Shown here piece after piece: positions 5,927-9,992 of a stretch of 9,992 bases of DNA. The stretch comes from an uncultured Balneolaceae bacterium (lineage in GTDB: Bacteria; Bacteroidota; Rhodothermia; Balneolales; Balneolaceae). The stretch lies in contig CALJMB010000082.1 of assembly GCA_937982515.1 (NCBI GenBank), positions 1 through 9,992 on the forward strand, in the 5' to 3' direction. The notes under the pieces were generated by a model. It did no database searches. It was not told the origin of the DNA and saw only the letters and a list, made by a program, of their open reading frames with translations. The position numbers and the translations under genes were made by a program. The number at the start of each line of letters is the position of its first letter. Positions within the stretch are counted from its first letter, which is position 1.

Positions 5927-5945
5927 AGAGAACTTAACAGCCCTG
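5927..5945 (-). repeat. CAGGGCTGTT-type short repeat, copy C (inverted)
   Basis: Read on the minus strand this is CAGGGCTGTTAAGTTCTCT, differing from copy A at only the two central bases. It lies 12 bases beyond the matched part of stem-loop copy 3. Confidence 0.5.
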
Positions 5946-5948
5946 CAT

Positions 5949-6026
5949 GGATGGAGCCGGAAAGCACTGAGGTATTGCCGGCCGATAGCCGGTCATCGGT
6001 GCAGCCTGCGCGGCTCCCGGCCATCC
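5949..6026 (+). other. Candidate structured region upstream of the secreted-protein gene
   Basis: Four nested helices can form: GGAT / ATCC (5949-5952, 6023-6026), GGAGCCG / CGGCTCC (5953-5959, 6011-6017), GCACTGA / TCGGTGC (5964-5970, 5996-6002) and GCCGGC / GCCGGT (5977-5982, 5988-5993) with a 5-nt loop. It ends 61 bases before the ATG at 6088. It does not match a riboswitch class that I recognise. It could be a leader structure, the folded arm of a repeat, or a chance product of G+C-rich sequence. Confidence 0.4.
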
Positions 6027-6087
6027 GTCTGCGGCCTTTTCGATTCCGACAGATAGCATCCTTATAACTTAACTCTTTCTGAATTTT

Positions 6088-6855
6088 ATGATCTCTTTCA
6101 TCCGGTTCCTGTTTCTTTTCTCCCTGTGTACGATTCTCACGCTTCCGGCGGCCGCCCAGCAGGCTACCCATGTGGTGGTACGGGCTCAGGCTAAGGATGC
6201 CAAGTTCATCGGCACTTCCATGGGCGGGGCGCTGATTCGCATCACCAATGCCGATACGGGCGAGTTGTTGGCTAAAGGCCTCACACAGGGGGCGACGGGC
6301 GATACACAGCGGCTTGTCACAGCCCCCGCCGAGCGGTACGGGCAGCTACACACAGAAGACGCGGCAAAGTTCGAAACCGTCCTGGAACTGTCAGAACCGG
6401 TATTTGTGACGGTCGAAGCTACAGCCCCCTATGCAAAAAGGCAGGCGCAGGTCACTTCTTCTACTCAGCTGTGGCTGATTCCCGGCAAGCATATCACCGG
6501 CGACGGTATCATCCTGGAAGTTCCCGGATTTGCCATAGATGTACTGAGCCCGCAGGCTCACAGCCGTACACCGGAAGGGGAGATACCAATCAGAGCCAAT
6601 GTGGTTATGATGTGCGGATGTACCGTATCTGATGGCGGACTGTGGGACAGCTCCGGTTACGAAATCCGGGCGCTGATCCGGCACAACAACAAGATAGTTG
6701 ATTCCGTGCCGCTCTCATTTACCGGAACCCCCAACACCTTCGAAGGCACTTACCTGGCCTCGGAGGGCGGAGTCTATGAAATCATCGTCTACGCCTACGA
6801 CGAAAAAACAGGCAACACGGGTGTGGACAGGAGTACAGTTATCAGTAAGCGGTAA
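6088..6855 (+). CDS. Secreted protein of unknown function with a CxC motif
   Basis: The protein has 255 residues. A signal peptide covers residues 1-23 (FIRFLFLFSLCTILTLPAAA), with AAA-Q giving a good signal peptidase I site, so the mature protein is periplasmic or secreted. The mature part is rich in alternating beta-strand patterns: a first segment at about 27-130 (THVVVRAQAK, GGALIRITNADTGELL, FVTVEATAPY) and a second at about 145-255. The second opens with PIRANVVMMCGC (167-178) and ends with GGVYEIIVYAYDEKTGNTG, which resembles an Ig-like or similar beta-sandwich. The MMCGC segment might bind a metal or form a disulfide; this is inference only. The last codons lie inside a heptamer repeat tract, so the natural C-terminus may be altered. 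The gene is convergent with galE. I do not recognise the family. Confidence 0.8.
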   Translation: MISFIRFLFLFSLCTILTLPAAAQQATHVVVRAQAKDAKFIGTSMGGALIRITNADTGELLAKGLTQGATGDTQRLVTAPAERYGQLHTEDAAKFETVLELSEPVFVTVEATAPYAKRQAQVTSSTQLWLIPGKHITGDGIILEVPGFAIDVLSPQAHSRTPEGEIPIRANVVMMCGCTVSDGGLWDSSGYEIRALIRHNNKIVDSVPLSFTGTPNTFEGTYLASEGGVYEIIVYAYDEKTGNTGVDRSTVISKR

Positions 6856-6870
6856 GCAGCGGCTGTAGGC
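6836..6870 (+). repeat. Degenerate heptamer tract across the stop codon of the secreted-protein gene
   Basis: Five consecutive heptamers are readable: CAGTTAT, CAGTAAG, CGGTAAG, CAGCGGC and TGTAGGC. The TAA stop (6853-6855) lies inside the third. A further exact pair, AGCAGTG twice at 6905-6918, runs into the hairpin that follows. Confidence 0.45.
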
Positions 6871-6912
6871 AGGTCCTCCTGTAGTTCTGGTGGCTCGGAA
6901 CCTTAGCAGTGA

Positions 6913-6939
6913 GCAGTGATCGAGGCACTCGATCACTGC
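6913..6939. terminator. Bidirectional hairpin between convergent genes
   Basis: GCAGTGATCGAG (6913-6924) pairs perfectly over 12 bp with CTCGATCACTGC (6928-6939), leaving a 3-nt loop. It sits between the secreted-protein gene and galE, which converge on it. On the plus strand the downstream sequence is T-rich (TTATTCGTTTATTTG). Position and stability fit a shared terminator, although the T-tract is broken. Confidence 0.6.
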
Positions 6940-6953
6940 GGATGCTTATTCGT

Positions 6954-7967
6954 TTATTTGTAGCCTTCGGGGTTTTGCGACTGCCAGCGCCAGGAATCGC
7001 GGCACATATCTTCAATGCCACGTTCGGCCTTCCACTTTAGTTCCCGCTCGGCTTTGGACGGATCGGCATAACAAGCGGCAATATCGCCCGGCCGGCGGTC
7101 GGTGATTTGATAGGGGATGTCCTGCCCGGAAGCGACTTCAAAAGCTTTAACCATTTCCAGAACACTGTAGCCTTGTCCGGTGCCCAGGTTATAGGTCACC
7201 AACCCGGGGTTGGTATCCAGCTTTTCGAGAGCCTTCAGATGACCGATAGAGAGGTCCACAACATGGATGTAATCCCTGACTCCTGTGCCATCTTTGGTGG
7301 GATAATCGTCGCCAAATACAGACAGTTTTTCCAGCTTTCCTACTGCTACCTGTGTAATATAGGGCATCAGGTTATTCGGAATGCCGTTGGGGTCTTCTCC
7401 GATTTGCCCGCTCTCATGGGCGCCGACCGGGTTGAAGTAGCGCAGCAGAGCGATGTTCCATTCGTTATCGGATGCGTACAGATCCCCCAGTATCTGTTCA
7501 ATAAAAAGCTTCGTGCGTCCGTAAGGATTCGTGGCCGACAGGGGGAAGTCTTCCGTAATCGGCACTTCGTGGGGATCTCCGTAGACCGTAGCTGAGGAGC
7601 TGAACACCATCTTCCTGACTCCATGTTCGCGCATCACTTCGCACAAGCGGAGCGTCCCGGTTATATTGTTATGATAATAAGAGAGAGGGATGCGGACCGA
7701 TTCGCCGACTGCTTTAAAGCCCGCGAAGTGGATGACCGAGTCGATGTCGTGCGCCTGAAACACCTCATCCAGCGCTTCCCGGTCCAGAAGGTCGGTTTTG
7801 TAAAAAGTCAGATTTCTTCCGGCCAGCTCTTCAACACGGTTCAGGGCTGTTTCTTTACTGTTGGAAAGATTGTCGACTACTACAACGTCATGGCCTTCCT
7901 TCAAAAGTTCAAGACAGGTGTGGCTCCCAATGTAGCCCGCACCCCCTGTTACCAAAATTGTACTCAT
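6954..7967 (-). CDS. galE: UDP-glucose 4-epimerase
   Basis: The 337-residue protein is of standard GalE length and closely resembles E. coli GalE along its whole length. The NAD-binding motif is TGGAGYIGSH (7-16). The catalytic Ser125 lies in SSSATVYG, and the Tyr149-x3-Lys153 pair lies in NPYGRTK. LLRYFNPVGAHESG (174-187), NGIPNNLMPY (194-203) and RDYIHVVDL (231-239) are hallmark substrate-domain blocks. The enzyme interconverts UDP-glucose and UDP-galactose in the cytoplasm, feeding galactose use and envelope polysaccharide synthesis. The ATG start is fixed by the NAD motif seven residues in. It is followed by a strong hairpin shared with the convergent neighbour. A perfect 16-bp palindrome lies 44 bases upstream of the start and could be an operator. 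mtgA is the next gene upstream on the same strand, 140 bases away. Confidence 0.98.
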   Translation of the reverse strand: MSTILVTGGAGYIGSHTCLELLKEGHDVVVVDNLSNSKETALNRVEELAGRNLTFYKTDLLDREALDEVFQAHDIDSVIHFAGFKAVGESVRIPLSYYHNNITGTLRLCEVMREHGVRKMVFSSSATVYGDPHEVPITEDFPLSATNPYGRTKLFIEQILGDLYASDNEWNIALLRYFNPVGAHESGQIGEDPNGIPNNLMPYITQVAVGKLEKLSVFGDDYPTKDGTGVRDYIHVVDLSIGHLKALEKLDTNPGLVTYNLGTGQGYSVLEMVKAFEVASGQDIPYQITDRRPGDIAACYADPSKAERELKWKAERGIEDMCRDSWRWQSQNPEGYK

Positions 7968-8010
7968 ATTAAAAAGCTGTTTATATATTATGCATATGTA
8001 TTAATCATCC

Positions 8011-8026
8011 GGTGGTGTACACCACC
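8011..8026. promoter_or_regulatory. Perfect 16-bp palindrome between mtgA and galE
   Basis: GGTGGTGTACACCACC is its own reverse complement. Including flanks, CCGG on the left pairs with CCGG on the right after a 2-base bulge. It lies 44 bases upstream of the galE start, next to an AT-rich stretch that could hold the galE promoter, and 82 bases downstream of mtgA. It could be a dimer-binding operator or a terminator stem for mtgA; a zero-loop palindrome without a T-tract fits an operator better. Confidence 0.45.
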
Positions 8027-8107
8027 CCGGAGCTGTAATAAAACCCATACTTCTCCTACAACTCTTATACCGGCACGGCGAAAGGTAACAAAAATTTGTT
8101 CGCTATG

Positions 8108-8818
8108 TCACTCCAGTTTCTCCAGGTATTCGGTATTGCCCAGGTAGAACATGTACTCTATAATCCAGTTACGCTGCCGGATCATGTAGGGCGAGGGCCG
8201 GCCGACATCATACCTCCGGGGACTGGGAAGGGCGGTGGCCATTAAAGCGCTCTGAAGCATAGTCAGTTCCGATGGTTCAATGCCGAAAAACTGCTCGCTG
8301 GCCGCTTTCACACCATATATGCCATTGCCGAACTCCGCGATGTTAAGGTAGATTTCCAGGATGCGTTTTTTCGTCCACATCCATTCGATGAGGATAGTGA
8401 AATAAGCCTCCACCACTTTGCGAAAGAGCGACTGTCCGGGCCACAGAAACAGATTTTTGGCCGTCTGCTGGCTGATGGTGCTGGCTCCGCGCAGGCCTTC
8501 TCCCCGCTGGTACTCTCGGATGGCGTCGCGTATCGACTCCAGGTCAAATCCCCGGTGGCTGGCAAAGTTCTGATCTTCAGAAGTGACTACCGCCACTTTT
8601 ATATAAGGTGAAATCTGATCCCAGTCCACCCATTCGTACCGGATGTCAACTTTTTCTTCGCTGTTTAGTATCACTTCCGCGGTGCGCTGAAGCATGAACG
8701 AAGTGGTGGGAGGGTTGATGTGCTTTAGCAGAAATACAGAACCGGCAGACAGAACCAGAAATGCTCCGGCAAGTACCGCAATGAATGTTACTGCTTTTCT
8801 AAAAAACTTTGTTAACAC
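8108..8818 (-). CDS. mtgA: Monofunctional peptidoglycan glycosyltransferase (GT51)
   Basis: The 236-residue protein has the size of MtgA and no transpeptidase domain. An N-terminal membrane anchor (about 9-31) is followed by the GT51 motifs in order: EDQNFASHRG (81-90) with catalytic Glu81, RGASTISQQTAKNLFLW (110-126), RKVVEAYFTILIEWMW (133-148) with the second acidic residue at Glu145, and KRILEIYLNIAEFGNGIYG (151-169). It polymerises lipid II into glycan strands on the periplasmic face of the inner membrane. The start is GTG at 8818, just before a basic KFFRK and the anchor; the next Met (residue 42) would delete the anchor. The Hpt gene ends 44 bases upstream, which suggests co-transcription. 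Family assignment is firm. Confidence 0.96.
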   Translation of the reverse strand: MLTKFFRKAVTFIAVLAGAFLVLSAGSVFLLKHINPPTTSFMLQRTAEVILNSEEKVDIRYEWVDWDQISPYIKVAVVTSEDQNFASHRGFDLESIRDAIREYQRGEGLRGASTISQQTAKNLFLWPGQSLFRKVVEAYFTILIEWMWTKKRILEIYLNIAEFGNGIYGVKAASEQFFGIEPSELTMLQSALMATALPSPRRYDVGRPSPYMIRQRNWIIEYMFYLGNTEYLEKLE

Positions 8819-8862
8819 AGATTATGGGTTGAATATGGATGTTCCCGCCGTGCTTATACCCC

Positions 8863-9210
8863 TCACGCAATCTCTCTTAACTCTGCCAGGATATCATCGA
8901 TTATCTTTGTCATTTTCCGGGCAGACGCCTGAAGCTTTTCCCGGGGACAGTCGTCTTGCAGCAGGTCTTTTGCCCGTTCATACTCATCTGAAATTTCGGG
9001 GATGTGTAACATCTGGGCCACAGGCATAATCTTGTGACCGGCCTTGCGGAAATTGGTTTCATCCCGGCTCAGCAGATAGTTGCGGTAACCGGCTGAAAAT
9101 TCGCTGAACGACTGTATGGCCGCATCGGCAAACTCCCGGACGTAGGTATCGTCGTCATAGACCAGATCCCTGATGACCTGCACATTGATATAATTCTTTT
9201 TTGTACTCAA
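8863..9210 (-). CDS. Stand-alone Hpt (histidine phosphotransfer) domain protein
   Basis: Read from TTG at 9210 the protein has 115 residues and is a single Hpt-like four-helix bundle. INVQVIRDLVYDDDTYVREF (8-27) matches the usual opening of Hpt domains. The phosphoacceptor would be His59 in FRKAGHKIMPVAQMLHI, a variant of the common AHxLKGxxxxLG motif; the usual glycine after the lysine is not present. Helix pairs continue to the C-terminus. An ATG at 9276 is also in frame but adds a 22-residue Arg-rich and hydrophobic segment unlike an Hpt, and it would place the TATAAT box at 9221-9226 inside the gene, so TTG is preferred. Such proteins relay phosphate between receiver domains; no kinase or regulator gene is in view. 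mtgA follows 44 bases downstream. Confidence 0.75.
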   Translation of the reverse strand: MSTKKNYINVQVIRDLVYDDDTYVREFADAAIQSFSEFSAGYRNYLLSRDETNFRKAGHKIMPVAQMLHIPEISDEYERAKDLLQDDCPREKLQASARKMTKIIDDILAELREIA

Positions 9211-9220
9211 TATGTACGGT

Positions 9221-9226
9221 ATTATA
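9221..9226 (-). promoter_or_regulatory. Possible -10 box (TATAAT) before the Hpt gene
   Basis: TATAAT on the minus strand lies 10 bases upstream of the TTG start at 9210. If used, the transcript would begin within a few bases of the start codon and be nearly leaderless. I see no matching -35/-33 element. Confidence 0.3.
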
Positions 9227-9295
9227 ATAGAAAGAGTATGGTAACGTGTTTTACGGCCACCGCAGGCAGCCCGCATTCAGGATGACACCCTGGCA

Positions 9296-9309
9296 GTACA
9301 TAAATGTAC
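9296..9309. repeat. Short inverted repeat between the Hpt and thioesterase genes
   Basis: GTACAT and ATGTAC are separated by two A residues. The site is 42 bases after the thioesterase stop and about 70 bases upstream of the Hpt -10 box. It could be a weak hairpin or a protein-binding site; nothing decides between these. Confidence 0.3.
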
Positions 9310-9351
9310 CTTTAAGATAGCCAAAGTACAAAACGGTTGGCATTTCCTCTG

Positions 9352-9735
9352 TCAGTTAAACACCGAAAGATCTGCCGGTTCGGTTACGTTATGGGGAGTG
9401 GGGCGGCCTTCTTCATCAAGATGTACGAATACAATCTTGTCTACTTTGATGATTACGTTTTTGGTAAATTTATTCCGCACAACGCACTTCACAGTGATGG
9501 AGGTCCGGCCGAACTTCACGGTTTCCATACCGATTTCAATAATATCTCCGATTCCCGCTGAGCTGACGAAGTCAATTTCAGACATAAACTTGGTAACGAG
9601 ATTACGCTTTCCAAGCTGGCAGGTTACAAATATGGAGGCCTCTTCATCGATCCAGCTCAGTACCGTTCCGCCAAATAACGTACCGTGTCCGTTAAGATCC
9701 TGGGGCTTAATTAACTTTCTGCTGTAAAATTTCAT
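9352..9735 (-). CDS. Hotdog-fold acyl-CoA thioesterase (YciA/ACOT type)
   Basis: This is a 127-residue single-domain hotdog protein. The hallmark block PQDLNGHGTLFGGTVLSWID (11-30) carries the Asn15/His17-Gly18 region before the central helix and the catalytic acidic residue Asp30, followed by Glu31 and Glu32. VTKFMSEIDF (47-56) and GIGDIIEIGMETVKFGRTSI (61-80) are the expected following strands. Members hydrolyse acyl-CoA to free acid and CoA in the cytoplasm, usually as hexamers, and help set acyl-CoA and CoA pools. The ATG at 9735 is the natural start since the first strand begins at residue 2. The gene is separated from its neighbours by 141 and 168 bases, so it is probably its own unit. 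A heptamer tandem repeat lies about 120 bases upstream. Confidence 0.93.
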   Translation of the reverse strand: MKFYSRKLIKPQDLNGHGTLFGGTVLSWIDEEASIFVTCQLGKRNLVTKFMSEIDFVSSAGIGDIIEIGMETVKFGRTSITVKCVVRNKFTKNVIIKVDKIVFVHLDEEGRPTPHNVTEPADLSVFN

Positions 9736-9851
9736 AGGCTAAGTGTTGGTTTCTTTTTTTGATAGCCGAAAGTGTTGAGCAGAAAGCAATAAGGCAGAAA
9801 GCGGCCACCCCAGAGCAGAGGTTCAGGATACTATCTGAAGACATCTACCAA

Positions 9852-9896
<45 letters not shown>

Positions 9897-9903
9897 CTCA
9901 CTA

Positions 9904-9992
9904 CTAATTCACATCAGACGAAGGCTTAAAGGAGGCAGCCAGCAGAGAATCGATCTGCCCGTAAGTGAGCAGCAGGCGGGTGAAGCCTTCTG
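9904..9992 (-). CDS. C-terminal end of an unidentified gene (5' part outside the window)
   Basis: On the minus strand one frame stays open from the window edge for 28 codons (EGFTRLLLTYGQ...SSDVN) and ends in two consecutive TAG stops at 9904-9906 and 9901-9903. The other two minus frames stop as well but give less protein-like composition (Cys/Pro/Leu-rich). The segment is plausible as an amphipathic C-terminal helix and tail. Too little is present to name a family. Confidence 0.5.
   Translation of the reverse strand, partial: EGFTRLLLTYGQIDSLLAASFKPSSDVN

Larger units (their letters stand above)
5702..6087. other. Gene-free gap between tRNA-Leu and the secreted protein gene
   Basis: No coding sequence is supported here. 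From left to right the gap contains the likely tRNA promoter, an AT-rich stretch (5725-5780), copy 3 of the stem-loop repeat, the inverted CAGGGCTGTT motif, and a region able to fold into an extended hairpin (5949-6026). The last 60 bases are the probable leader of the secreted-protein gene. Confidence 0.6.

Noticed and set aside
6913..6939. Possible fourth copy of the stem-loop repeat
   Set aside because: The hairpin shares a CAGTGATCG-like string with the family but has a different stem order, a 3-nt loop and none of the flanking GGAAC or AGGGG segments, so it is treated as a terminator.
7840..7853. CAGGGCTGTT string inside galE
   Set aside because: It matches only the 10-base core, falls within well-conserved coding sequence, and lacks the GTTCTCT extension; taken as chance.
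7107..8147. Two plus-strand frames opposite galE
   Set aside because: Both are shadows of galE, whose identity is unmistakable on the other strand.

Overview
The window looks like a chromosomal segment of a Gram-negative bacterium of moderate G+C, most likely in the Bacteroidota / Balneolota-Rhodothermota neighbourhood. The reasons are two adjacent Tat-exported sugar enzymes (a Gfo/Idh/MocA oxidoreductase and a TIM-barrel isomerase) of a kind common in those phyla, a TAnnTTTG-type -7 promoter box before the first gene, weak or absent Shine-Dalgarno sequences, and a tRNA without an encoded CCA. The phylum is an inference; no rRNA or marker gene is present.

Layout. Bases 1-254 hold a stem-loop repeat and a promoter for an O-methyltransferase (255-887, +). 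Convergent with it are two minus-strand genes for Tat-exported proteins: a sugar isomerase/epimerase-like protein (1096-2031) and a Gfo/Idh/MocA oxidoreductase (2193-3515). The 160 bases between them are almost wholly repeats: inverted arrays of degenerate heptamers and a perfect 19-bp hairpin. A gap of about 1 kb (3516-4555) has no convincing gene but carries a second copy of the stem-loop repeat and a 130-bp inverted-repeat element. Then come a small lipoprotein (4556-4993, +), a small ribbon-helix-helix-like protein (5156-5353, +), and tRNA-Leu(CAA) on the minus strand with a clear intrinsic terminator. A 386-base gap (5702-6087) holds a third copy of the stem-loop repeat and a candidate structured region, followed by a secreted protein of unknown function (6088-6855, +).

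The right third is all minus strand: galE (6954-7967), mtgA (8108-8818), a stand-alone Hpt phosphotransfer protein (8863-9210), a hotdog-fold acyl-CoA thioesterase (9352-9735), and the C-terminal 28 codons of a further gene cut by the window edge (9904-9992).

How the genes fit together. The two Tat proteins plausibly act in one periplasmic sugar-oxidation or glycoside-cleavage route. galE and mtgA both serve the cell envelope (nucleotide sugars, glycan polymerisation), but they are separated by 140 bases and a perfect 16-bp palindrome. The Hpt protein lies 44 bases before mtgA and may be co-transcribed with it. The other genes are unlinked housekeeping or unknown functions.

The strongest unusual signal is non-coding. 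A family of about 65-75-bp stem-loop repeats is present three times in 6 kb, with a compensatory base-pair change. It sits in a background of heptamer tandem tracts and other palindromes that fill nearly every intergenic space. I see no CRISPR array, no intact insertion sequence, no phage genes and no defence system.
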